From NCBI GenBank assembly GCA_017622815.1, contig JAGAQH010000029.1, positions 181,559 through 245,558 on the forward strand: a stretch of 64,000 nucleotides of DNA. The letters run 5' to 3'. Source of the stretch: Bacteroidaceae bacterium. GTDB lineage: Bacteria; Bacteroidota; Bacteroidia; Bacteroidales; Bacteroidaceae. The notes under the pieces were generated by a model. It did no database searches. It was not told the origin of the DNA and was given only the letters and a program-made list of their open reading frames with translations. The translations under genes were made by a program, and so were the position numbers. Positions 26,170-34,028 of this stretch are shown in pieces (position 1 is the first letter of the stretch; each line of letters begins with the position of its first letter).

Positions 26170-27648
26170 TTAATAAGATCTTGCTATGAGCACGCGAGCC
26201 ACGGAGGGTTTTCCGCTCACCATGTCCACACCGGGGGTCTGCTCCACTCCGAAGGGTACGCAACGGATGGTGGCCTGTGTCTCCTCCTTTATCTTTGCCT
26301 CGGTCTCGGCAGTACCGTCCCAGTGGCACAGGAAGAAACCACCGTCCTTCACGCGCTCCTTGAACTCCTCGTAGTTGTCGCACTCGTAGATGCGTGCGTC
26401 GCGTGCATCCTTGGCCTTCTTGAAGATATTCTGCTGTATTTCGTCCAGCAGGTTCTTGATGTACTGCTCTATGCCCTCCACGGCGATATTCTCCTTCTCC
26501 AGGGTGTCGCGGCGCATAACCTCCACCAGACCCTGTTCCAGATCGCGGGCACCCAGAACCAGACGCACGGGCACACCCTTCAGTTCGTAGTCGGCAAACT
26601 TGAATCCAGGACGCTTGTTGTCGGCATTGTCGTACTTCACGCTCACGCCCATAGCCTTCAGGTTGTTCATTATCTCTGTGGCCTTGGCATCCAACTGCTC
26701 CATCTGTGCAGGCTTGCCTATGGGGATTATCACCACCTGTATGGGAGCCAGAGCAGGAGGCAGCACCAGACCGTTGTCGTCGGAGTGGGTCATTATCAGG
26801 GCACCCATCAGGCGAGTGCTCACGCCCCAACTGGTAGCCCAGGCGTATTCAGGTTTGTTCTCCTTGTTCAGGAACTGCACGTCAAAGGCCTTGCCGAAGT
26901 TCTGACCCAGGAAGTGGCTTGTGCCGCTCTGCAGGGCCTTGCCGTCCTGCATCATGGCCTCTATGGTGTATGTGTCCAGAGCACCGGCAAAACGCTCGGT
27001 CTCGCTCTTCACGCCCTGCACCACGGGCACTGCCATGTAGTTCTCGGCAAAGTCGGCATACACCTTCAGCATCTGGCGTGCACGCTCCTCTGCCTCCTCG
27101 CGTGTGGCATGTGCGGTATGTCCCTCCTGCCACAGGAACTCGGCAGTGCGCAGGAACAGACGTGTACGCATTTCCCAACGCATAACGTTGCACCACTGGT
27201 TCACCAGCAGAGGCAGGTCGCGGTAGGACTGTATCCAGTTCTTGAAAGTATTCCAGATGATTGTCTCAGAGGTGGGACGGATAATCAGTTCCTCCTCCAG
27301 ACGTGCAGAGGGGTCTACCACCACACCATCCTTTGTCTCGTTGGTCTTCAGGCGGTAGTGAGTCACCACGGCACATTCCTTGGCGAAACCCTCCACGTGC
27401 TCGGCCTCGCGAGACAGGAAACTCTTGGGGATAAGCAGGGGGAAGTAAGCATTCTGCACACCCGTCTCCTTGAACTTATCGTCCAGCACGCGCTGCATCT
27501 TCTCCCAGATGGCATAGCCATAGGGCTTTATCACCATGCAACCGCGCACATCACTCTGTTCGGCCAGATCGGCCTTCACCACCAGTTCGTTGTACCACTT
27601 AGAATAGTCCTCACTTCTCTTTGTGAGGAAGTCAAGTTCTTTTGCCAT
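26170..27648 (-). CDS. proS: Prolyl-tRNA synthetase, short (archaeal/eukaryotic-like) type
   Basis: A 492-residue class II synthetase that charges tRNA-Pro. Motif 2 is seen in [20 protein letters not shown] near residue 160, with the class II signature [12 protein letters not shown] before it and [20 protein letters not shown] (motif 3) near 290. The anticodon-binding domain is about residues 300-400 ([37 protein letters not shown]). The C-terminal zinc-like domain ends ARVLIARSY. The insertion domain of the bacterial long type is absent, as usual in Bacteroidetes. A clear promoter is at 27674-27705. Confidence 0.97.
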   Translation of the reverse strand: MAKELDFLTKRSEDYSKWYNELVVKADLAEQSDVRGCMVIKPYGYAIWEKMQRVLDDKFKETGVQNAYFPLLIPKSFLSREAEHVEGFAKECAVVTHYRLKTNETKDGVVVDPSARLEEELIIRPTSETIIWNTFKNWIQSYRDLPLLVNQWCNVMRWEMRTRLFLRTAEFLWQEGHTAHATREEAEERARQMLKVYADFAENYMAVPVVQGVKSETERFAGALDTYTIEAMMQDGKALQSGTSHFLGQNFGKAFDVQFLNKENKPEYAWATSWGVSTRLMGALIMTHSDDNGLVLPPALAPIQVVIIPIGKPAQMEQLDAKATEIMNNLKAMGVSVKYDNADNKRPGFKFADYELKGVPVRLVLGARDLEQGLVEVMRRDTLEKENIAVEGIEQYIKNLLDEIQQNIFKKAKDARDARIYECDNYEEFKERVKDGGFFLCHWDGTAETEAKIKEETQATIRCVPFGVEQTPGVDMVSGKPSVARVLIARSY

Positions 27649-27673
27649 ATATTATCATTATTATTATCGGCTA

Positions 27674-27705
27674 CAAAATTACGATTAAGTGAGCGATTTA
27701 CCAAA
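27674..27705 (-). promoter_or_regulatory. Promoter of proS
   Basis: On the minus strand TTTG (27702-27705) and TAATTTTG (27674-27681) are 20 bases apart, giving a start about 20-25 bases before the proS ATG at 27648. Confidence 0.75.
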
Positions 27706-28324
27706 TTTGCGGATAAGAGAGAGCAGAAAAAGTTTACTTTTTATGCCGAACGAGAGCAAATTAAACAGAATCGTTAAATTTATTTGAAGAAATCCGAACG
27801 TGAGTAATTTAGACCGTCAGGTCAATGGTACGAATAAGCGAGAGAAAATCAAAATAAAGCCCACTTTAATTTTGTTTTCCGAGTGAAAGTAACTTAGAGG
27901 CAAAGCCTCAATGTTACGATTAAGTGAGCGAAATGAAGGAAATGAAGGAGCAGAATGAGCGATGGGAGCGATAGGAACATAAGGAGCACTATGAGATTAA
28001 GGAGTTTCAAGAGCCGTACCTCCCATTGCTCCTGTTACTCCTTAACCTCCCTTTGCTCCTCCCGCTCCTATAGTTCCTCCCTCCCCTCCCCTCTCTTCCC
28101 CTCCCGACGACGCGTTCATGTCCTCCCGACAACTCGTCCGAGTCACCGAGGGTGACTCGCTCGTGTTGTCCCGGGTGACTCGGACGAGTTGTCGGGAGGA
28201 CTGTTTTCTACGTTCGGGAACCTATATTATTATAAATATGGTATAGAGAGGATGTACTCAAGAATGTCCGCGCTCACCTTTTGGTACATTTTTATTCATT
28301 TTCTGCAAATTAAGGGCGTTAAAA
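27706..28324. repeat. Repeat-rich intergenic region without a gene
   Basis: I see no gene here. It contains TTACGATTAAGTGAGCG at 27912 (also at 27680, in the proS promoter), CTTAGAGGCAAAGCCTCAA-type hairpin sequence (27893-27911), a pyrimidine run of CTCCTTAACCTCCCTTTGCT type (28018-28105) and a long palindrome (28121-28200). A short frame at 27955-28155 is only low-complexity sequence. Confidence 0.75.
28121..28200. repeat. 27-bp perfect inverted repeat
   Basis: Arm 28121-28147 (starting TCCTCCCGACAACTCGTCCG) is exactly complementary to 28174-28200, with a 26-base loop. The loop and inner arm share GAGTCACCGAGGGTGACTC, a smaller palindrome that also occurs, in tandem, at 59120-59170. No T tract follows, so it is not a simple terminator. 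Confidence 0.9.
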
Positions 28325-28356
28325 TTTGTCTGCAAAAGTGAAAAACATTACCTTTG
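28325..28356 (+). promoter_or_regulatory. Promoter of the large secreted protein gene
   Basis: TTTG at 28325-28328 and TACCTTTG at 28349-28356 are 20 bases apart. The start would give a 5' leader of about 185 bases before the ATG at 28549, unusually long compared with other promoters in the window. Confidence 0.78.
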
Positions 28357-28548
28357 CAGATGCTATTGGTGTAAAGTGCACCATAGAATCATAGCATAAC
28401 ATTGCCACTATTTCTCAGGTGGCCGATTATATTCAGAGGGGAGCAGAGGCAGACCCATGCACAAGTGGATTTAGGGACAGCGCCATATTGTCCACCACAT
28501 GGCAAGACTAAAACTACAACACAAAACTATAAACTAAAACTATTTTTT

Positions 28549-31500
28549 ATGAGAAAACTTTTACTTACGCTTGCCGTACTGTGTGGTACGGTGAGTGCAT
28601 GGGCTCAGTTGGTGAAGACCTCTACCGCCGAGTCTCCATTTTATTATGTCATTGCTAGTTATAACCGCGGAGGTGTAATTATGTATACAGACTCGGGAAG
28701 CGATGTAAAGCACGAGGCTTATACTAGTGATGGTAAATCATCTTGGTATTTTGAGGCTGTCCCCGATAATACTAACAATGGTGTTTATATTGTCAGTAAA
28801 TATAAGGACGGTGAGGATAAAGTTTATTTGGGTTCAGACCGTAAGGCTTCTAAAACCGCAGCTGTATGGTATATCTTGGAAAATGGTGTAAATGACTTTG
28901 GGTTTAGCATTTCATCTACACCTACACTTCAGGATAATAGTTGTTTGGATGCGAATAACTCAAATACAGGTATTGGAACGTATAAACCTAAAGCAAGTGA
29001 TTGGCATGGTACAACTTGGGTGTTTTTGGGAGATATTGTAAATGCGACATACAATCCAGAGAATAAGGTGATGCAGAGTGGTACGGGTGGCCGTAGAATA
29101 AATTCAATAACAATTAATAACGAAACACACAATACACCTTCATGTGGGTTTGCTTTTGTAGATCATACTGAAAATGTAACTTTTGACGTAGCTTCTGGTT
29201 CTGAAATATCTATATCTATTGGTAGAGAAGGAAACTGGATGCATGCATATGTCTATGTAGATAAAGGTGCAAATGGATTTACTATAGAAGATGCCGTATC
29301 ATATTCTTATCTAAGTTCAACCGGCACAAATAGTGCAGGTGTGGATAATGGAAATAACACTGTTGCATTGCCTAACTTTACTGCACCTGAAGCCGCAGGA
29401 ACATATCGTTTGCGTGTCAAATATGATTGGGACGATTTGAATCCCAATGACGGTAAAGATTTTGCTACTGCAGGTAGTCAATTTGTTGATGTGACATTGA
29501 ATGTGTTGGAAAAAGACGAGTTTTTGAGACGCGAGTTAGGGCAACTAATAGAGGAAGCAACCTCAGGGCTCTATGTTATTCCTCTTCAAACGACAGATCC
29601 TAACGGAGCATTCTATCTTTCGGCTGTACAAGATGCTGACGGTAACAATATTTCAAAAGCAATAGATGGTAATCCTTCAACTTTCTATGGCTCAACATGG
29701 GGTTCCTCACTTGGCTACCAGCATTATTGGCAGGTAGATCTTTCAAACGAGCAACTACTTACTGACTTCACCTTTTCAATAGTTACCAGAGCAAATGGTT
29801 CTGATACCCCCACTAAGATTAATATTAAGGGCAGTACTAATGGTATAGATTTTGATTTGATTCAAACAGTAGAAGGGTTACCAACAGAAGGTGGTGCTTC
29901 ATATACTTCCGAAGTTATTACTAATAATGGCTATCGTTTTATTCGTTTTGAAGTCCCAGAAACCAAGAATAATTATCATCCTTTAAATAAAGAAGAGGTA
30001 ACGATTGCTATTGCAGAATTCTCTATGAAAGACAAGGATGAAAGCTCATATGCAGCTCTAACGGCAGCGATAGCAGAAGCAAACGAGGTATTAGATAATA
30101 CTGAAGCTACATATGAACAGCTTGATGATGCATACAAAAAGCTGTTGTGTAATAAAGAACAGCCTACATATCCATTTGTACTGACAAAGAATAGCAATAA
30201 CCCCATCCCTTATGCAATTAAAACAGGTCGCGACAATGACTCAAAGGAGTGGTGGTATACATATGGTTCAGAGGATGGTAAAATTTCTTTAACTCAATAT
30301 ACTGGAGAAGAGAAGCATTTATGGTATTTTAAAGATGTTGTATTCAAGGATGAATCTACTGGCAACTATAAACACGGTTTGCAACTATTCCCATATATTG
30401 CTGATGGCAAGGTTATGAGTTATGAAAATACCGAGAATGCTGCTGATAAAATTGTAGCCAAGGATTTGAATACTGATGGTTGGCATAATATTTGGGTATT
30501 CGTTACTACAAATGGCGGTACCCCATATGCTCTACAAACATATGATGGTAAGAATTATTTGAGTAACAATGGCGGTGTTACAAATAAAATGGGAATGTGG
30601 AATGCGGGGCCGACTAGTGATACTGGTACTGCTATGTATATCATTGACCCTGCAGAATATCTGGCAGACCTTATTGCAGATGCAAAAACATATACATCTG
30701 GTACTACTGTTGGTTCCTATACAGAGGCAGCTGTGGCATCTTTGCAGCTTACTATTAAGGAAGCAGAGAATAATCTGCAGGACAAGAATTATAGTATCAC
30801 AAATCTAAAAAATGCAATAGATGCGCTTGAGATCGTTATGCCTCAAGCTAATAAATACTATGTTTTGAGATGTAGCTATGAAAGTCGCTATGTTCATGCA
30901 AATGCAAATAATAAGCTAAATTGGGTTGCTAGTGGTAATGCAAATCCTGCAGATAGCAAATATATTTGGCAGTTTGAACCTGCAGATGGCGGCAAATTCA
31001 AAATGAAGAGCGTTCATAACCAAAGCTATATAGGCACAATTGCGAATAGTGACCATATTACCCTTAATGAATCTGGTGCTGATGTCACTATCAGCAAAGG
31101 AAAGACTGCAGGTACTGTCGTTTTTGAAGCAGGAAATTCAGGTATAGGAATCCATGCTAATTCAAATCCTGTAATAGGCTACACAAATGCTGCTGGTTCA
31201 AATAGTTATTTTGTAGAGGAAGTAGAGTCCTTCTCTCATAAACTTTCTATTGGAGATGCCGAGTGGTCAAGTTTAGTTTTAGGATATAATACTGAGATTC
31301 CGACAGAGGTTAGCGCTTATATAGTTGATAAGGTTGGCAATGACAAAGTTGTATTATCACAGGTAAATGGTATATTATCTGCAAATACACCTATCTTGGT
31401 AAATGCACCAAAGAGTAATTATGATTTTACTTATTCTGCAGAAAATCCTACAGTAACGAATAATGGCAACCTCGCAGGCACTTTGGTAAACGCTTATATA

Positions 31501-31827
31501 GCGGATGAGGCCTATGTTTTGTCAAAACCCACTATTGATGGAGTTGCCCAATCTGTAGGTCTCTATAAGGCTACATTGAACAAGAATGAAAATGGTGCAG
31601 AAGGTTCAACTCATTTCTTAAATAATGCAAACAAGGCATACCTTCCTGCCACTGCTGGCGGTGAGGCTCGCTTCCTCGTCTTCAACTTTGGCACAGAGAC
31701 AGGCATTGACGAACTGAAGGGTGAAAACGGAAATGTGAAAGTTGAGATCTACGACTTGTCTGGCCGTCGCGTTCTGAACGCACAGAAGGGTCTGTATATC
31801 GTGAACGGAAAGAAGGTTGTGCGTTAA
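28549..31827 (+). CDS. Large secreted lectin-like protein with C-terminal sorting-type tail
   Basis: A 1092-residue exported protein. The ATG at 28549 gives a signal peptide LLLTLAVLCGTVSAWAQ. An F5/8-type C (discoidin) domain lies at about residues 360-490 (AIDGNPSTFYGSTWG, YWQVDLSNEQLLTDF). FIVAR-like helical units follow near 505-535 (ALTAAIAEANEVLDNTEATY) and 725-765, and ricin-like beta segments around them. The last ~35 residues, KVEIYDLSGRRVLNAQKGLY and IVNGKKVVR, match the short C-terminal tail of many Prevotella exported proteins, probably a T9SS-type signal. The body is AT-rich with A/T-ending codons, while the last ~200 bases return to the G/C-ending usage of its neighbours. It probably binds host or dietary glycan. 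Confidence 0.88.
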   Translation: MRKLLLTLAVLCGTVSAWAQLVKTSTAESPFYYVIASYNRGGVIMYTDSGSDVKHEAYTSDGKSSWYFEAVPDNTNNGVYIVSKYKDGEDKVYLGSDRKASKTAAVWYILENGVNDFGFSISSTPTLQDNSCLDANNSNTGIGTYKPKASDWHGTTWVFLGDIVNATYNPENKVMQSGTGGRRINSITINNETHNTPSCGFAFVDHTENVTFDVASGSEISISIGREGNWMHAYVYVDKGANGFTIEDAVSYSYLSSTGTNSAGVDNGNNTVALPNFTAPEAAGTYRLRVKYDWDDLNPNDGKDFATAGSQFVDVTLNVLEKDEFLRRELGQLIEEATSGLYVIPLQTTDPNGAFYLSAVQDADGNNISKAIDGNPSTFYGSTWGSSLGYQHYWQVDLSNEQLLTDFTFSIVTRANGSDTPTKINIKGSTNGIDFDLIQTVEGLPTEGGASYTSEVITNNGYRFIRFEVPETKNNYHPLNKEEVTIAIAEFSMKDKDESSYAALTAAIAEANEVLDNTEATYEQLDDAYKKLLCNKEQPTYPFVLTKNSNNPIPYAIKTGRDNDSKEWWYTYGSEDGKISLTQYTGEEKHLWYFKDVVFKDESTGNYKHGLQLFPYIADGKVMSYENTENAADKIVAKDLNTDGWHNIWVFVTTNGGTPYALQTYDGKNYLSNNGGVTNKMGMWNAGPTSDTGTAMYIIDPAEYLADLIADAKTYTSGTTVGSYTEAAVASLQLTIKEAENNLQDKNYSITNLKNAIDALEIVMPQANKYYVLRCSYESRYVHANANNKLNWVASGNANPADSKYIWQFEPADGGKFKMKSVHNQSYIGTIANSDHITLNESGADVTISKGKTAGTVVFEAGNSGIGIHANSNPVIGYTNAAGSNSYFVEEVESFSHKLSIGDAEWSSLVLGYNTEIPTEVSAYIVDKVGNDKVVLSQVNGILSANTPILVNAPKSNYDFTYSAENPTVTNNGNLAGTLVNAYIADEAYVLSKPTIDGVAQSVGLYKATLNKNENGAEGSTHFLNNANKAYLPATAGGEARFLVFNFGTETGIDELKGENGNVKVEIYDLSGRRVLNAQKGLYIVNGKKVVR

Positions 31828-31845
31828 TGAGAGCATGCCACACCT

Positions 31846-31881
31846 ACAATATGTAATACAATATGTAATACAATATGTAAT
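31846..31881 (+). repeat. Three tandem copies of ACAATATGTAAT
   Basis: A 12-base unit is repeated three times without change, 18 bases after the stop of the large secreted gene and 25 bases before the small peptide gene. Confidence 0.9.
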
Positions 31882-31906
31882 AGTATATATAAAATAAGAT
31901 AAGAAA

Positions 31907-32086
31907 ATGAAAAAGACATATATTTCACCTGCTCAGTCAATCGTGAACATAAATGCCTGTGCCATGATTGCAACAAGCCTGCCCGTGGGCAATAATGAAC
32001 AATTTGTTGACACCTCTGTGGACGATGGTCAGCTCGGCCGTGAGGACAACCCCTCTCGTCCTAACATCTGGGAGCAGGGTTGGTAA
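31907..32086 (+). CDS. 59-residue peptide of the MKKTYIxP type
   Basis: A small frame from ATG 31907 to TAA 32084-32086, preceded by AAGATAAGAAA. It reads MKKTYISPAQSIVNINACAM, then IATSLPVGNNEQF, an acidic stretch (DTSVDDGQLGRED) and a Trp-containing end (NIWEQGW). Short proteins beginning MKKxYxxP with a small hydrophobic patch and an acidic C-terminus are frequent in Prevotella and Bacteroides, often beside surface protein genes; their job is not known to me. Codon use is like that of resident genes. It is followed by a terminator-like hairpin and lies in the same direction as the secreted lectin-like gene. It could be a peptide precursor or small regulator. Confidence 0.72.
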   Translation: MKKTYISPAQSIVNINACAMIATSLPVGNNEQFVDTSVDDGQLGREDNPSRPNIWEQGW

Positions 32087-32116
32087 TCCCTCGTAGGAAC
32101 TAAAACTAAACTATAT

Positions 32117-32152
32117 AACTGCCGTGGCATGAGAAATCGTGTCACGGCAGTT
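32117..32152 (+). terminator. Terminator-like hairpin after the small peptide gene
   Basis: AACTGCCGTGGCA (32117-32129) pairs with TGTCACGGCAGTT (32140-32152) with one mismatch pair; the following bases TCGTCTTCG are only weakly T-rich. Confidence 0.65.
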
Positions 32153-32439
32153 TCGTCTTCGTAAAAAAGCTTTAGGCATTTTGGTACGCGCATATCTTGC
32201 GGATATGAAATAAATAAGATATATTTGCAAGGAGAAAGAGAGCGTGGAAGTACAAGTTATAGGTTTCAAGTTTCATGTTTCATGTTTCAAGAAGCCAAGG
32301 AAGCTCAAGTTATAGGTTTCAAGTTTCATGTTTCATGTTTCAAGAAGCCAAGGAGCGTAAGGGCATCTCATGATAACAGAGCAAGAGACATACCTGAAAC
32401 CTGAAACTTGAAACCTGAAACTAATCTAATAACAAAACT
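32153..32439. repeat. TTTCAAG arrays and a 53-base tandem duplication upstream of the four-helix gene
   Basis: No gene. A unit of period 53 that begins CAAGTTATAGGTTTCAAGTT occurs at 32253-32305 and again at 32306-32355, each copy containing reverse-oriented TTTCAAGTTTCATGTTTCAT. Then, at 32394-32422, the same family appears in forward direction (CCTGAAACCTGAAACTTGAA). The forward array ends 17 bases before the ATG of the four-helix gene. Confidence 0.88.
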
Positions 32440-32841
32440 ATGGCAGTGGTTGAAAGATTTGAAGAATTACGGATTTGGCAGATGGCAAGGGAGTTGTGTC
32501 AGGAAGTTTATCTTCATACCGAAACCCAACCATGGAAAACGGACACGCGGTTCGTACAACAGATTCGTGCAGCTGCAGGAAGTGTCATGGATAATATCGC
32601 AGAAGGGTTTGAGCGAGACGGGAACAAGGAGTTTATACAATTTCTTTATGTGGCAAAAGGTTCGTGTGGGGAAGTCCGCTCGCAAATTATCAGAGCATCA
32701 GATACAAATTTCCTCAATCACACGGATGCAAAGAGATTGTATAACGTATGTCTGGAACTGAGCAGCACAATTGCAGCTTTTATAAAAAGCTTAAAGAAGA
32801 GCTCCATTACCGGCTCCAAATACCTGAAACTTGAAACATGA
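32440..32841 (+). CDS. Four-helix-bundle protein (S23/23S rRNA intervening-sequence protein family)
   Basis: A 133-residue protein. The start MAVVERFEELRIWQMARELC, then TRFVQQIRAAAGSVMDNIAE, GFERDGNKEFIQFLYVAKGS and CGEVRSQI define the S23/IVP family of homopentameric four-helix bundles. Members occur in 23S rRNA intervening sequences and are related in fold to Avd proteins of diversity-generating retroelements. Here it is not within rRNA and no reverse transcriptase is near. It is bracketed by GAAACYTGAAAC repeats, and its last residues (KYLKLET) and stop are encoded by the repeat itself (32820-32841). Function in such settings is unknown. Confidence 0.9.
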   Translation: MAVVERFEELRIWQMARELCQEVYLHTETQPWKTDTRFVQQIRAAAGSVMDNIAEGFERDGNKEFIQFLYVAKGSCGEVRSQIIRASDTNFLNHTDAKRLYNVCLELSSTIAAFIKSLKKSSITGSKYLKLET

Positions 32842-32870
32842 AACCTGAAACCTGAAACCTGAAACCCACC
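32820..32870 (+). repeat. GAAACYTGAAAC array overlapping the four-helix gene stop
   Basis: Seven units of the type CTGAAACTTGAAACATGAAA run from 32823 to 32868. The TGA stop of the four-helix gene (32839-32841) lies inside the third unit. Confidence 0.88.
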
Positions 32871-32886
32871 GTCCCTGAAACATACC

Positions 32887-33729
32887 ATGACTGACGAAGA
32901 ACTGAAGGAAATACTGGGAGAGATGAAGGGCGATGTAACGAACCCTGAACTCTGCAATATACCAATCCCAGACATGAACCAGGCCGTGAGGGCCGGCACT
33001 CCCACCGTGTGCGGAGACACGCCAAGGGATGAATGTGTATTCCTGTCCAAAAGTTTCCTGAACTTTGGTGTCACATTTACCCTGGACGTCATAGGCGATT
33101 CCATGATGGACATAGGCATCATGCCGGGCGACAAGCTACAGATAAAATCCTGCCCTTATGCCGAAGACGGAGACATAGTGGTAGCGGCTCTGGACGGAGA
33201 TTTTACGCTAAAAGCCTATTTCCGCGATGAAGACGGCCAGTGCTGGTTGGTACCAGCCAACGAGGTCTACAAGCCAATTAGGCTTACCGAGGATATGGAC
33301 ATGAGGATATTGGGAAAGGTGGTGAAAGTGATAAAGGAGGCTCCACGCTATAGCCATACCAGCATGATGCAGGTGCTGAGGGCCGCCCAAGTACCAGTTA
33401 GCAAGCCCAAATGCACCCCGGAACCTCTGATATGCAAAGTGGCCCCCATGGTGCACACCCGGCGACAATGGATAGCGGTATACAGAGCCTTGGTAGACCT
33501 GAGGTTTCTGAAGGAAGAGATGTTCCGCACCTTCGTAGAGATGGTGACGGACCTTGTTCCCGAACACATGCACCTGCCCACCGTGGAGCTGATGAGACGC
33601 ATGAACGTGCAGTGCTTCACGAAACCCATAGACCAATGGCACCCTGACAAAGCCCCAGTATCGGGCTACAGATACGAAGAGTACCTGAAAATCGCTCTGG
33701 CGGTGAAAGCGGAAAGCGGGAAACGGTGA
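32887..33729 (+). CDS. LexA/UmuD-like S24 peptidase domain protein with unknown C-terminal domain
   Basis: A 280-residue protein. Residues ~45-155 form an S24 peptidase/LexA-like domain: catalytic Ser in DVIGDSMMDIGIMPGDKLQI and probable Lys in DGDFTLKAYFRD, then WLVPANEVYKPI. No helix-turn-helix is seen in front; the first ~45 residues are acidic. The C-terminal ~110 residues (TRRQWIAVYRALVDLRFLKE, YRYEEYLKIAL) are of a kind I do not recognise. The last codons and stop (AESGKR) are made of the GCGGTGAGCGG-type repeat. It may sense DNA damage or act as a repressor-like self-cutting protein, but the missing DNA-binding domain leaves this open. Confidence 0.75.
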   Translation: MTDEELKEILGEMKGDVTNPELCNIPIPDMNQAVRAGTPTVCGDTPRDECVFLSKSFLNFGVTFTLDVIGDSMMDIGIMPGDKLQIKSCPYAEDGDIVVAALDGDFTLKAYFRDEDGQCWLVPANEVYKPIRLTEDMDMRILGKVVKVIKEAPRYSHTSMMQVLRAAQVPVSKPKCTPEPLICKVAPMVHTRRQWIAVYRALVDLRFLKEEMFRTFVEMVTDLVPEHMHLPTVELMRRMNVQCFTKPIDQWHPDKAPVSGYRYEEYLKIALAVKAESGKR

Positions 33730-34028
33730 GCGGTGAGCGGATGAACCTGAAACCCGAAACTTGAAACCTGAAACCACCTCCTCCTTTCCTCCCCTAAGTT
33801 AGGGCGAGGTGCCCAAAGGGCGGAGGGGTCTGTAAAAGAACGATGAACGATGAAGCCTGACGCAGTACTTATCATACCCCCTCCGGAACTTTGTTCCTCG
33901 TCCCCCTGTCTCAGAGGGACAAAGTAGCGAGAAACTTGAAACCCTCCTTAACCTCCTCCCGCTCCTTACCCTCCTTAATCTCCTTACCCTCCTTCTCCCT
34001 CCCCTTAAATTACCAAACACCAATCATA
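33722..34028. repeat. Composite repeat block between the S24 and GH20 genes
   Basis: About 300 bases without a gene. In order: GGTGAGCGGTGAGCGGATGA (33726 on) that continues from the S24 gene end, a GAAAC array to 33775, CCCCTAAGTTAGGGCGAGGT (33791 on) of the palindromic family, CAGTACTTATCATACCCCCT (33863 on), CCCTGTCTCAGAGGGACAAA (33904 on) and pyrimidine runs (CCTCCTTAACCTCCTCCCGC, 33943-34013) up to the ATG of the GH20 gene. Confidence 0.85.

Noticed and set aside
26137-27777. 546-codon plus-strand open frame
   Set aside because: It is antisense to proS, whose protein has full synthetase motifs; the frame is Leu/His/Gln-rich, as shadows of GC-biased genes are, and its end is made of repeat sequence.
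32118-32440. tRNA or other structured RNA gene in repeat-rich gaps
   Set aside because: I found no cloverleaf with TTCGA-type loop and CCA-like acceptor in any intergenic gap of the window.
32440-32841. Diversity-generating retroelement (Avd-like protein)
   Set aside because: No reverse transcriptase, template repeat or variable repeat pair is seen within the window.
32253-32870. CRISPR array from the GAAAC repeats
   Set aside because: Units are 7-10 bases, directly joined without unique spacers, and no cas gene is present.
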